From Cerioporus squamosus (lineage: Eukaryota > Basidiomycota > Agaricomycetes > Polyporales > Polyporaceae), in NCBI GenBank assembly GCA_022592435.1, contig JABYQS010000007.1, positions 62,001-126,000 on the forward strand: a stretch of DNA of 64,000 nt, in the 5' to 3' direction. The position numbers and the translations under genes were made by a program. The notes below the pieces were generated by a model that did not search any database, was not told the DNA's origin, and saw nothing but the letters and a program-made list of their open reading frames with translations. Below, piece by piece: positions 35,255-47,200 of the stretch (position 1 is the first letter of the stretch; each line of letters starts with the position of its first letter).

Positions 35255-37064
35255 TCACAACTCATCACGGTGCTTTTGCCCTCTGCCTCCTTCCTCCGCG
35301 TCATCTTCATCCTGCTCTGCGCTAGAACGTGCCATCTCGCCCTTGACATTGAATCCGGCGGCACGCAGAATCTCGAACAGCCGGCCCTCGGGATGGCCGC
35401 CGTCCACGAGGAGTTCCCCGAGGAGGTCCATGCCTTCCTCGCCCTCTGGAATGTCCAGATCGATGTACTCGACCAGCAGCTCGCCTTCGCCGTCCGGCAA
35501 CTGCTCAATGGCGACATGACGATCGACCACGGCCGCCTGCTGCCGCGCAAGAACCTGCTCCAGCGCTCTGCGCAGGACGTCGGAATGCGACAGGGACTCT
35601 GCGCCAACCTTTGGGTGCTTCGCGGCTTCCTTGGCACCAGCTGCACCTTTGAGGGACTCGGCGACTGGGGGAGGCGCGATGACCTTTTTCTGAGGCCGGG
35701 GCCGCTTTATGGGCTGCGCGGCGGCAGGCAGTGAGCGGTCGACGCGCTCGTACTCCTCAGGGCCGACGACTTCGCGGCAGCGAATGTAGTGTTCCTCCTC
35801 GGCGTCGATGCGCGATTTGAACCCGGGCTCGCCACACAGGCGGGGCGTGGCAATATGCAGGACGTAGTGGCACGTCTGGGTCTCCTTGACGAAGAGGATG
35901 GTGTCCGTCATCGTCATGGAGCAGTGGAACTACGTCGGGCGAAGGGAGCGGCAGCCAAGAGGAAACCACAGCACGGGGGGTAAGCGGATGAGCATAACCA
36001 AGGGATCGGTTGGATTTATGGAAGGGACCTGCCTGGATCTCGACCTCTCGCTTCCTCCCCGTTTTGTCGCAGTACGTACCATCGCCCCAGCGCTGGACGA
36101 GGTAGCGAGATCCGGCTCCTCGGGCGAGCTCAAGATTCGCTGCGGCTGCGGCTTCTGCGGTGGTCAATTCGGCTCCGGCCTCGAGCGTAGGGGGAGCCCT
36201 CCCGAGCGTGTACGCTTCCCACTTTGAGGCACGAAACATGCAACGTCAATTAGGGATGTTTGCGGCGCGGATGGGGTGGTCACGGGGCTCAGCTTACCTC
36301 CGGATCCTCTTCCGGCTTGTACTCGCCTGCTACGCGCAGCGTGCCATGCAATTGCGGTTAGCAAAATTCATCGGTGAAGGTGCAGGGCCGGACGTCACCT
36401 GTGATAGGGATGTGCTGGTGGTGCAGCTCGTGGAACTGACGGACATGGGAATTATGGCAGTACGAGTATGTGAACCACCCTTGCCGGTGCTGTAATTCGG
36501 GTCATCGGCGAGGCGAGCGCATTCATTCCCAGGCGAGACTTACGTAGAGGCAGGTTCCAGCCAGGGGCTGTAGAAGCGACCAGCTGTGGACTGGGGTGGT
36601 CACCTCGGCTGGGGGTTCCTCGGCCGCGAGAGGATCCTGGGGCGGGGGAGGGATGAGACAGAGATATGAGGACTTGGGCCCGAGCTTCATCTGCTGGAGC
36701 GTGTAGTTGGAGTCCTGGGACGAGGCTGCCTGCGCGGAAGGGGGCCATTAGCTCGGGGTGGGCATGCAGAGAGTGGGCAGGGTGGACAGACAGCATCTTG
36801 GGGGTCATCGGTTCCTTCTATGCGTTTCAATGGATTAGGGTCCCAGTGGGATTCGCGCCATGGCTGGTCTAGAAACTCGCGCTCTCCTCCGCGGAGGCCG
36901 TCGTGGAGCCAGCGTTCGGCGGTCTCGTTGAGGACGGGGAGGCCGTTGAGGAAGGAGACGCGATACTTGGGGAACGCGTACGGGTCCTCGGGGACGCGGG
37001 AGTGGTGGACGCGCGCGGCGACGAGCACAGCGAGGGAGAGCGGGAGGAGGGCGGTGGCAAGCAT
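35255..37064 (-). CDS. YOS9: ER quality-control lectin YOS9 / OS-9
   Basis: Yos9 reads trimmed N-glycans on misfolded glycoproteins in the ER lumen and delivers them to the Hrd1 ubiquitin ligase (ERAD). The start ATG at 37064 gives a signal peptide (MLATALLPLSLAVLVAARVH). It is followed by the N-terminal OS-9 segment FPKYRVSFLNGLPVLNETAE and RWLHDGLRGGEREFLDQPW. Further on are ELHHQHIPITGDVRP and the MRH lectin domain: RYLVQRWGDGTYCDKTGRKR, FHCS, TILFVKETQTCHYVLHIATP and RLCGEPGF. The Cys residues and the Gln, Arg, Glu and Tyr positions expected to bind mannose are present. The acidic C-terminal region ends KHRDEL, which fits the ER-retrieval pattern (last four residues RDEL). Several introns are removed. 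Identification rests on domain order and ER signals and is strong. Confidence 0.9.
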
Positions 37065-37924
37065 GGGGGCTAGAGAGGGATGTGCAGCATGGACGGTGCA
37101 GGCAGGCGAGGGCGGAGGAGAGAGTCGGTGTGGTGGTGACGCGGTAACACGTTGCGCGTAATTGAATAGGCGCCGGTCGGGGATTAAGGCGGAGCTCGGG
37201 TATCTACCGCGAGGCTCGAGGTGGCTGCCTTGTTGGAGAAGGAACAACGTGGACGGCCGGGGCGGTGGTTCCTGTCTGCCTGCGAGCAGTGGCCGATAGA
37301 CAGTCTGCACGTTCCCTCTCTCGCTGCCACCGTCTTCGCAGGTACGCACATCATCCGGGTCCTCTGCGGCCATTTGCACACAGCCCTCCTTCGTCTGCAG
37401 AGCTGAATGCCGTCCAGCCGATCGGCTACTCCTGCCAGAGTGCTCACAGGGACTTCATGTGGGCAGGCGTTATCTGATTTTTGCACGAATACTCTCATCA
37501 GCCCGATTCACATGCGTGCGCGGACCCTTTACATAGAGTTGCGTCTGCAGCCTGCCACTGGCAGCTGGGTGCGGGCGCAACCGGCCGTCGCGGGCAGCCC
37601 GCCTGCGGACGATCATGCTCGCGGAGGCGACCGGGGAGAGGGCGGCGGTGGGTGCGCAGGGCAGCGAGGATGTGGAGGGCCGACATACCTTTTCAATCCT
37701 GCCAGTGAGACGTAAATTACGTACACAGTCGAAATCGACCAGGACGCTTCCTTCTGGACGTTCTCCCCAGAGATATTCCCTACAATATAAAGCCCACATT
37801 TGGGCGTTCTGCACGCGAGAATTCCTGTGGCCCATTTCCTCTGTTTAAAACCAAGCCCTTGTCGCGTTTTCCTTCTTCCCTTTCATCCGGCCATTCCTCC
37901 CTCCCCCGCAACCCCAGCCGCCCC
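37065..37924. other. Divergent promoter region, YOS9 and AT-hook gene
   Basis: The region separates divergent start codons. A TATA box (TATAAA, 37786-37791) lies about 135 bp before the AT-hook ATG. I see no coding frame of substance. Confidence 0.5.
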
Positions 37925-38479
37925 ATGTCTGCCCTCTCCGGAGCCCAGGGCTCCCAGCGAGGACAAGACGAGATCGACGACACCGCAGGCGAGCCCGGTG
38001 ACGACGGTGACTCTCACCTCCGTTCCGTTCCTCAGCCATCCGTAGCAAGCGCCGTACTGACCTAGTCCCCTGATCTCGCGATCTCAGCTCCCAAGCCTGA
38101 CGCGCCTCCCAAACGCAAGCGCGGTCGCCCCCGGGGAGCAAGAACAAGAAGACTCTTGCTGCACAGGCTGCTGCAGCTGAGGCTGGCTCGTCCGCTCCGC
38201 CGAAGCGTCCCAGGGGGAGACCTCCAAAGGTGCGCCCCACACAACGCTCCTTAGCCTCGGTCTCGCGGTCTAATATTGTGCCGCAACCCTCTCAGAGGAA
38301 GCCAGAAGAAGAACAGAAAGCTGAGGGTGGGGAGCCGTCGGAGCCGCCCGCCGAAGAAGAAGAGGGGCCGCCCTCCCAAGAACCCCCGTCCGGAGGCCAC
38401 AGAAGGCGCAGGCGAGGCAAGCACCTCCGCTGACCCACCCAAGCGAAAGCGTGGACGTCCACGGAAGGACTCCAGCTAA
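37925..38479 (+). CDS. Small AT-hook protein with a one-base frame break
   Basis: This encodes a small basic nuclear protein expected to bind AT-rich minor grooves (HMGA-like). Exon 1 reads MSALSGAQGSQRGQDEIDDT and splices at 38006/38088 into APKPDAPPKRKRGRP, the first AT-hook. After that the expected PGSKNKKTLAAQAAAAEAGS and PKRPRGRPPK (second hook) lie in the next frame. The run CCCCCGGGG at 38128-38136 is one base short for continuity. Exon 2 ends at 38229. Using the AG at 38304-38305, exon 3 continues in phase as KKNRKLRVGS, PPKKKRGRPPKN (third hook) and PPKRKRGRPRKDSS (fourth hook), stop 38477-38479. So either there is a real one-base deletion making it a pseudogene, or a homopolymer sequencing error. 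In the given sequence translation stops shortly after hook 1. Confidence 0.65.
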
Positions 38480-39193
38480 TGGCCGTCGCCGTGTTCGTGT
38501 TCGCTTGTCTCCTCCCACTCATGTACCTCGTTCCGACACCCCGGGACTTCCGTCGCCCTCTCGTCCACCCATTGTAATGTATACTCATCTCCGACGCCCA
38601 TGAACCCGTCCAAAGTTTGCTATGACCTCCCCCCTCATACCTCACCTACTCCCTCGTCTATTGGCTCAACTGACATTATGCTACGAATTTTCTTTTACTG
38701 TTATCCTCGTCGTCTCATGCTTTCCCACACTGCAGCTCACGAGCAATACATCGGCGTTCCCCCACGACGAACAAGGTGCTCACAAGCACTCATTGCGATG
38801 CCAGGACTGCCAGCCCCCTCCCGCAAAGATGCCGCACCGGGGGTAGATTGTCAGCCATTTTGCTCCCGACTCCAAGGGCATTCTTCCCCTCTACCCCGTA
38901 CCCGAGTCGGGCCGCGTTTCATGGGCATGCCGTCCACCTGGGTGATATGATGCCGCTAATAATTCTCCGGAATCCCACAAAATGTCGCGCCAGCAGGCTG
39001 GACCCATGTGGACATCTAACAGACAATGCAGGGAGAAGATCGCCATCGCCGCCGCCAGGAGCACGTTCCCGCGGTTGCGACCATTACGACATTCAATTAA
39101 CTGAACGGGTAACCGGAACAAGGGCGGTCTATTAGAGTACTAGTGTCGACCGTTTGTTGTCACTGCATCCAGGTCCTGGGTTGACGTTAACGT
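38480..39193. other. Intergenic, convergent
   Basis: The 3' regions of the AT-hook gene and the monooxygenase pseudogene meet here. Nothing recognisable was seen. Confidence 0.5.
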
Positions 39194-41212
39194 TCACGCC
39201 CGGGCGTATAGCCGTCGCAACAGCGTGACACATGTGATGCCTGCCGTTCCTACAACCACGCCCGCGCTCAGCCACGCAGTGGTCTCCAGAATGCGCGACT
39301 GCCGTTGGAATTTACGCTGAGCGGTGGAGTAGCTGATGTCCGGCCGGAAGGTGACCATGTGTACAGCGGGAGCCAGCCTCTGGGAGAGTTGACGAAGGTC
39401 TTGTCCCGAAGGCGCGGTGACGTCCTTCGCGGTGACATGGTTCCGGTTCGATGAGTAGAGGAGGTTATCTAGAGCCTTGCGGAAGCGGTATCCGAGGGTG
39501 GTGACCGAGGCCTCATTTCGACGCTAGATAATAATTTCCGCGGAGGGTTAGTCGAGCGACAGGAGAGGACTGCTTGGCAGGAACTCGACGCACTAGTTGT
39601 CCATTGCCAGTTCGCATGCTGCGACCAGGTCCTCGTGGCGAGTTGGCAGAGTACGTGCTCAGGGCACGAGCGAGTCGCGGATCTTCCTGTCCATCCGGGG
39701 TTTGAATGGTTTCGGGGGGTCGACCCCTGCATCGCGAAGGAGGATGTCCAGTACCCGGACGTCTTCTAGCCCGCAGTTGAGACCCTGTCCATAAATGGAA
39801 CCATCGCGTGGGCAGAGTCGCCGAGAATGACAGCGCGGTCCTTGTAGTGATACGGCTTCGCCTGTTGGTTGTCAAGCCCGCCAGAAGAGGTGGTGCACGG
39901 AGAGCGGCCCGGGGAGTGAGGGTAAACATTTATCGACGTTCTTAAGTGTCCGCGGTCACGACTCGAAACACGACGGAAAGACCCGCACCTTGATTGACAT
40001 AAGCGCACTGCGGGGGTTCCGATGGAAAGTCGGCGAGCAGCGCCTCTTGGCCGATGAGGGGCAGGCGCGTCGGAAAGTTGGTCTGGAACCATCGGAGGAT
40101 TGCCTCGTCAGAATTGAGGCGGTCGAATTCCGCGGTGGGCGCGAAAGACTGTGCAAGTGAACGTCTTGTCCTACACGCGCATTCGTGAGTCCGCCATGGG
40201 GCTGGAAGTGCAAGAAGACCGGGGGACTTAACCTATTAGGGAGGGCAATCAGCATGAAGGTGTGCCGTGGCCATATGTGCCGGTGGTTGGGATCGAGCAA
40301 AAGGTAGGATCACCGCCAGGCTCCGTCGGCGGGCCCGCTGGCATCTTCAGCTCCAGATAATCGTGGGGGATGTCTCCTGCTGTAGTCCATTCTGTGGGAG
40401 CGGCGTGGGTCATGTCCGTCAGCATGGCTTCAAGAAGCTCCAGAGAAGGTGGGAATATTGAGGGTCGATTAGGATAGACGCACCGGACGACTCTCATCAG
40501 CTGACGCCGGATGATCGAGTAGCTCCCATCCGCGCCGATACCAGAAATCGAATGATACGTTTACGTCCTTGCCACCCTCAACGTCGCGCATAGCATCGTC
40601 TTGCGGTCGAAAGTCCACGGCGACCACCTTGTGCTGGAAAAATGCGCGGATGTTCGGAACGGCCAGGGCTTCTCCAGAAGATCCTCATTCAGAAATGGCG
40701 CGGCCGATGGAGTTGATGCACTATTGCCATGTGCGGAAGCGGCGGACACGGCGGTGGACGGAAGCGGCAGGCATTAATACTCCCAGAAAAACCTTGCGAA
40801 GCGGCAGGAGAGCTCACCTGCCCATCCCGATCGTATGGCTGGCTCTGCTGGTGCCCCTGCGCAATCGTGTATCATCTGCCACGCATGGGAATGACAGTAC
40901 TCAAAAAACCGGTCCGCTGCTGCGGATCTATCGCTTGAATGGCTGCGAGACCACGGGCGGAAATGGCTAGATTAATCGAACGCTGTTGGGCGGGCCGCCT
41001 TGGACGATGGAAGACGCATATCTTTGCGATCCATAACCGCGGATTCAATAATGGCTACCTAGAAAGAGCCGAAACGATGCATACCTGGTCGGCCCCTCGT
41101 AAATGTCCACCGGACCAGCCCATCTTGGCCAGGGAGATGGCGGCGAGGCATCCCACGGGCCCAGCTCCTACAACGACCGCCTTTCGGGGAAGTTGCTCCC
41201 GCTTGACGACAT
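39194..41212 (-). pseudogene. Kynurenine 3-monooxygenase, multiply frameshifted
   Basis: KMO (Bna4) is a FAD/NADPH hydroxylase of the outer mitochondrial membrane that acts just before kynureninase. Most of the coding sequence is present but in changing frames: REQLPRKAVVVGAGPVGCLA (FAD-binding GxGxxG), INLAISARGLAAIQAID, AVPNIRAFFQHKVVAVDF, GIGADGSYSIIRRQLMRVV, HDYLELKMPAGPP, DPNHRHIWPRHTFMLIALPN, LNSDEAILRWFQTNFPTRLP, and PYHYKDRAVILGDSAHAMVP. It ends VTFRPDISYSTAQRKF with a membrane anchor and stop at 39194. Breaks include the ATG (41212) out of frame with the FAD motif, shifts near 41110, 40870, 40540, 40300 and 40140, and a missing T at about 39793-39795 that knocks the conserved FYGQG(L/M)N segment out of frame. 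This is a clear, fairly young pseudogene. Confidence 0.88.
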
Positions 41213-42942
41213 CTAGATGCGAGTGCTGAGAGAACCGCGGCTGTCACGGAACCTATCCTGCTAGTAGAATACGATGAGCGTGTACACGTCTGAGAACACG
41301 CGTCAGTACGCAAGACAACGCATGTACCTCTTGGGCCTATTGCCGGTTCAGTACCGAGCACGTCGATGTGAACAGTAAGAATGTGGTACGCAGCCAATGT
41401 GCCGGCAGCTGGATTGGCGAACTTGCAGAGATGACCAATATCCTTCCGCGCGTCTTTGGCGGGCGGTCTATCCTCGGCATCCTCCATGATGCCCATATGG
41501 GTCCACGGCAATGATCGAGGCTCTGTTCGACGCTGTTCTTGACAGTCACCATCGAGGCCCGCACACAGCCTGCCTTGCGGGGGTGGCCTCAAGTCCTGCA
41601 CGTACGCGAGGAGGTTCGTAGCACGAAGTGGAACCTATTGCAGGCATCTGCTACGAGAACGGAGGCTTTTCCCAGTGTCGGCGTCTGGTGGGAATGATCA
41701 CGGCTTCTTCAAGATTGGGGCTCTGATGAGTCGTAGATTGTGCGTTAACCCCCACTGACATCCTTCATGTTCGTTGCTCGCTCATCAGACTTCCACAGGA
41801 CGCACACACAGGACACGTTGCGTTGGTATCCACTGCCCCCCCGCTCGCAGTAATTCGAACTTTCGACGAACATCCATCTCCAGGGTCATCATGATGTCCT
41901 GTTTCCACGTCTGAAAGCCTCTTTCAGACCCCTGCATTCTCGCTCCCAGCAAGCATCACATGATTACCTCGTATGCGCAGCGGATTCTATCGAGCAACTT
42001 CGTCGCAGGAGACCAGAATATCGCACCTCATGTTCCTCTCCGCTCCCACGCCGGTGTCGAGTCAACGGAACAACGCGAGCCTTGTTAGGTCCCAACTGAC
42101 AACCAAAAGTAGTCGGCTTCGCTACCAGATGCTTTGCACGTTGTTGAAGAGGTCTCTGGACGTTCGCACTGGCTTGGGAGTGTCGACGCGGAGGAAGTAC
42201 CTGTGCGAGCTGGGATTATGGTGACCGAGGCAGACACACTGCAATTAGCATGTTGATCCCCAGCTGCCGGCCGCGGACTTCTGCGGTCAGGATTCTGTGT
42301 CTGCAGATGTGTCAACCGCTCGGTCCTGCTTCAAAAGGTTAGCGCAATGCTGCGAACTAGTCATGTAATACGATGAAGGCGAACCGTGTGCGATTGGGGG
42401 TCCACATTGGAGCGGCATGCATGCGCTCTCGTCGTCGACATGCTTCACCATATAGCTGGGTGATACGAGACCCACTGTGGCTTACCACCGTTCTGTCCGG
42501 ATTGAAAGCTGTGCGCACTGTTCTCAGTGTTCACGCAGTTGGCCCAGTGCGGCCCCGAGGCGTCGGGGGACGGGCCTAGATAGTCCATGATGGTCATGCT
42601 GTTTACTTGAATCCTGGAGCTCAGCATGTAGGTATGCAAAGAGTCCCTCCCGGCTTTTCCAAGGTATGAAGTCTGAGAGTAGAAGGAGCATCAGCTTGCG
42701 GACAAGACAAAGCTACCGATACATGCACGCAGCACAACATGGCGCGAACCACGCGCGAACGGTGCAGTTGACGAACTTAAGCTTGAACTTGTCCGAGTCA
42801 GAGGAGCGTGACAGGCAATCGCGTGACCTGTGGACGCGCGTCACCGGCGCGTCGGATCACGCCCCGAGCCGCTCGGCTGAGCTAGTCAATTGGTGTACAA
42901 ATCGCTACTACGTGGGCGCGCTCGCCGTCCACAACGCTCACC
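41213..42942. other. Region without a supported gene, PIS1 promoter at right
   Basis: No gene can be supported. A 180-codon open minus frame at 41059-41601 contains the non-random-looking stretch GHLCKFANPAAGTLAAYHIL, which could be an exon or a remnant of another decayed gene, but I do not recognise it. The last few hundred bases should hold the phosphatidylinositol synthase promoter. Confidence 0.4.
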
Positions 42943-43948
42943 ATGTCCGCCAACGCCCCTGCTGTCATGACGAGGAGACGTCCGTCCATCGACATTGTGG
43001 ACGCAAAAGTCGCCGTAGACCTCGCCACTGCGCAAACGTATTCGGAGAATGTCTTCCTCTTCGTGCCCAACCTTATCGGTCCGTCCGCTCCTCCTGACCC
43101 CTCTCATGGACTTATGGACTCGCGCTTTTCTAGGGTACTCGCGCATCATCCTTGCAGCACTCTCCTTGCATTATATGAGGCTACCATCCCAAGTACTGCA
43201 CAGTGCTATACTGCATCTCTTGTCTACTGGATGCGTTCGATGGGCATGCCGCGAGGGCATTGGGTCAGGCGTCGAAGTTCGGTGCGGTTTTGGACATGGT
43301 CACTGATCGGTGAGCTCGTCTTATACAATTTACGCCGCTTTCGTCCTGTTGATAAGCCGCCATCAAGTTGTACGACATCCTGTCTGCTGTGCTACTTGAC
43401 ATCCGCATATCCGGAGTGGGCTCTTGCTTTCCAATTCTCATCACGCTCGACTTCAGCAGCCATTACATGCATATGAACAGGTAAGCCGTGGCTCGTTCGC
43501 AAGTTTCTGTTTCTTGTGAACGCGTCCTCTAGCTCCCTCGTCACTGGCTCGCGAAGCCACAAGCAAGTAGACAGTGACGTCAGTCGCCTCCTCCGAGCGT
43601 ACTACAACCCGGTGAGTCCCCTCTCTGCATGACAATGTTGACATCAACCAACAACGTTATGTTGGACAGACAACGCTCTTCATTGTCTGCGCAGGCAACG
43701 AACTCTTCTACATTGCCCTTTACCTCATGAAATGGGTACACACTCCGATGTCGGAGTCCATCGGCATCACGGGCCCACTCGCGGACTACACCTGGCCACA
43801 ACTTCTGGCTTACATATGCGGTCCGATTTGCGCCCTAAAAAACTTTGTGAATCTCGTGCAGCTGTGGAAGGCGTCCAAGATCCTGGTAGGCGTTGACTTG
43901 GCGGAGCGGGCAAAGGCTAGGGAAGAGGAGCTGCTGAAGAGCCAGTGA
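42943..43948 (+). CDS. PIS1: Phosphatidylinositol synthase
   Basis: The enzyme joins CDP-diacylglycerol and myo-inositol to make phosphatidylinositol in the ER membrane. The start ATG at 42943 opens MSANAPAVMTRRRPSIDIVD. Then come ENVFLFVPNLIGYSRIILAA (first membrane helix region) and the CDP-alcohol phosphotransferase signature LLDAFDGHAARALGQASKFG with AVLDMVTDR, in which the Asp, Gly, Ala, Arg and final Asp residues of the D-G-x2-A-R-x8-G-x3-D-x3-D pattern are present. Further landmarks are FLITLDFSSHYMHMNSSLVT, ELFYIALYLMKW and QLLAYICGPICALKNFVNLV. It ends EEELLKSQ. Length, hydrophobic segments and the MHM/SSL segment fit PIS rather than phosphatidylserine or choline transferases. Introns are short and frames join. 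Confidence 0.93.
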
Positions 43949-44269
43949 CACCAGTGGTACTACGCGTTTTGCGCTCTAAGTCTATTCTTTACGCTACGTA
44001 TGGTCTTCCCTTATAGACACTCCTACGCAACTCTGTCATAGTGTATACAGGCGACATAATCAGACGATTTGTATGACGAGCATTAGCGAGCATCGGTCTC
44101 AGTATCATCAGACGCCAGTATCTTGTGCGTAGAGGCGCGCGTACTGACCGTCACGAGCGTCTAGAATTTCTGCCACAGGCGACCGAGTCGAGTCCGGTGT
44201 GCTTGCACTTGCACTCCGACGTCCTCGCTCTGGTCTCGCTCGCAGCGGTATTCTGGGTTGTCTGTTTGG
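43949..44269. other. Short intergenic spacer
   Basis: Spacer of 321 bp between two genes in the same direction. It holds the PIS1 3' end and the AAA ATPase promoter; no clear motif was seen. Confidence 0.45.
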
Positions 44270-47200
44270 ATGCGGTCTCATCTTATTGCTCGTCGAACAC
44301 GGTCTCTGGTCAAGACCCTGCCTAATTACCATCGTGCACCAATCTCATCCACTCAGGCCCTCCGCTATCCTCGGAAAGACCGCGCTTCGTCCCAGTCCAC
44401 TCCTCGACTCTCAAGACGTGCTCTCTCGTCTGAGCCACCTGCTCCCGAACCGCAAGAAGCACCCGCGTCAGCTCCCCCACCGCCGGAGGATCGGCCGCCA
44501 AATGCAAACCCGCCACCATTGGAGGACGCGGAGGAGAAGCCGAAACGCCGGCCTCGAGTCTCGTCAGTGTCGGTGAAGGAGACGGAGAATGTCCAGCTAC
44601 CTGCCGGTCTGAATATTCTCTGGACGCCGGAAGATGACCCAAACGAGCCGCCATCCTCTTCGTCGCCGAACACGACCCTGCCGCCGCCAGAGATATTTAA
44701 CGAGGCGCTGCATAACCTGCACATAGTTCTGCATCCCCAGACGCAGCACCGGGCGACGTACTCTACCGGTACGGGTCCCCTTGTTGAGCCGACACTTGCG
44801 CTCTACTGCCCGATCGAGGGCGGTGACTACATCCTGGATGACACCGTGCGGGAGATGGCGCGTCAGACGGGCGCGGATGTGGTCGTGCTGGATGCGGTTC
44901 AATTGGCTGCGGGTGAATGCGGACACTTTGGAAAAGGTACGCTCTCTATTTACGCGTGCGCAAGGCCTGCGTACTGACGCACCGTCCGCTATGTAGCTGC
45001 GGCGGCGCTGCAGCTTCCAATAACCCCCTTCACTTCTCGTCCTCGTCCTCGAGGGACCCGCTTCGATCCATGCAAAGTCGGGAGAGCGAGGAAGAAGACG
45101 ATGAGCCGCAACAACCGTTGTTCATGTCTCCGATTGTGCACGTCATGACGACCGCTCCGCGACGGACTACCCGCATCGAGACGGTGCCCAGTCGGAGCAC
45201 GCCGATGTCCAGGCTCAAGGCTTTCTTCGACGAGCTCATCAATGTGTCTGCTCCGCGACCTCAGGCCGGCGACTCGGAGGAGCCTCCACCACTACCCCCG
45301 AGACGTCCTCGCATCATATACATCAAGGACTATCCGACTCTTGCTGCTTCGTCCTCTGTCTGGTACCCCGCGCTACTCGCGGCTGTCCGACAGCGAAGGC
45401 AGGGTGTACTTTCGCGAGCCACTTCGCCGGTCACGAATCCCACCGCGATCGTTTTTGGCATTAGTCCATCGTTTACGGTCCCGGAGGGAGCGTCCCGCAC
45501 ATCTTCCCCGAGCATGCAGGGGGTTAACCTCGTCTCCTCGCGCCCTACGGGGAGCACGGCGTCTACCGCTCTCAAATCGCAGAACGAGTACGGCGAAGAC
45601 AGCAGCAGTGAGAAAGCCCGGGAGAAGCGGATACAGCGCCGTCTGAAACGGTGGGCACGAGGCAACGCGGAGGACCTCCCCCGTCTATTCGCAGTGAGCG
45701 AAGAAAGCACCGAGGGCGATGGCTCCACAGGGCGTCCTAATGTTGTCGTTCTCGGCCAGGAGGGCTTCTCAGGCCTGTCCCCGTTCCTGGGCTCTGCGTT
45801 CTCTCGCGCGCTGGCTGGACGCAGTCAGGGTTCACCCGGGTCTGATAACAGGCTGGGATTCTTCCGCACTTCCCTGATCTTCCCAACCATACGGTCTCTC
45901 CCACAGGAGCGCGACAGCCGTATGGCCAGGCGGCGCGAGATCAACGAGCTCGTCATGCGGATGGGCGTCGCGCAGATTGGCGGCGTTCTCAGTCAGCTCG
46001 AGGATGTGCCCGACAGTGCCGAAGAGTCTACCGAGGGCGGCGAACATGACAAGACCCGGGCGCAGCTCTGGGAACACTGGGGCCGCACGGTTGAAGTGTG
46101 GCCGAATGTGCAGCGAATCGCGGATAGAGCGGTGGGCAGCGTAATTGCTGCTAGCGGGGCTCACCTTCCGTCCAATCGCTCGCTGGACCCCACGCCTGTC
46201 CCGTGGTCTGCGGTGTTTGATGCTTGGGCCGCCGATAGATCCACGCAAGACCTGTGGAAAACTCTGTTCGCCACTCCGCCGTCCGGAAAGCTTCCCCGCG
46301 AGAATGAGGAGGAGGAACGGGCCGAGGTGGAGGATGAAGCAGACGTTGACGAGATCATAGAGAAGCTTAGGCGCAACCCGGATCTCGACGAACACGAGCA
46401 GCGGCTCCTGGGCTGCATCGTTGACACAGGTGACTGCTGCCTTTCAACTGACGTTTCAGCGCAATTTAACCGCTAGTTCATCTTATTTGCAGCGTCAATT
46501 ACGACCACGTTCAATCAGGTCCACTTGCCGCCGCATACTGTCGACTCGATTCGGACTATGGTGTCCTTGCCGCTCTTGCACCCGGGCGCATTTCAGCACG
46601 GTATCCTGAAGGAGCATAGCATGACTGGCTGTCTTCTCTTCGGCCCCCCAGGGACCGGTAAGACACTAGTGGTCCGTGCGCTTGCTAAAGAAGCTGGGTG
46701 CAGGATGCTTGTCGTATCGCCATCCGACATCATGGACATGGTATGATATATCCAGTCTTCTGCTATACTTCTCCAGTCATGCTGACGATAACTGTGTAGT
46801 ATGTCGGCGAGGGTGAAAAGCTTGTTCGCGCGGTCTTCTCGCTGGCACGCCGTCTGTCTCCCTGCGTTGTTTTCATCGATGAGCTTGACGCCCTGTTCGG
46901 TGCCCGGCTCGGGAGGGAGTCGGGCAACTCGCTTGCGCACCGTGGTGTGATCACCGAGTTTATGCAAGAGATGGACGGGCTGAAGTCGTCGAAGGAGAGC
47001 AATGTGATTGTTATCGGCGCCACCAACCGGCCTTTCGACCTCGATGACGCTGTGCTTCGACGCTTGCCTCGCCGGCTCCTCGTGGACCTACCAGGGGAAA
47101 AGGAGCGAGAAGGTACGTGCTCTCATCTGAACCCTGATCCCCAGCCTGCTCCGAGTCTGCTTCTCTTCTGCTCTATCGGATTATCTACCGGAACTGACGG

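Noticed and set aside
1..41212. A functional kynurenine/NAD gene cluster
   Set aside because: The two pathway loci are 38 kb apart with many unrelated genes between them, and the monooxygenase is broken.
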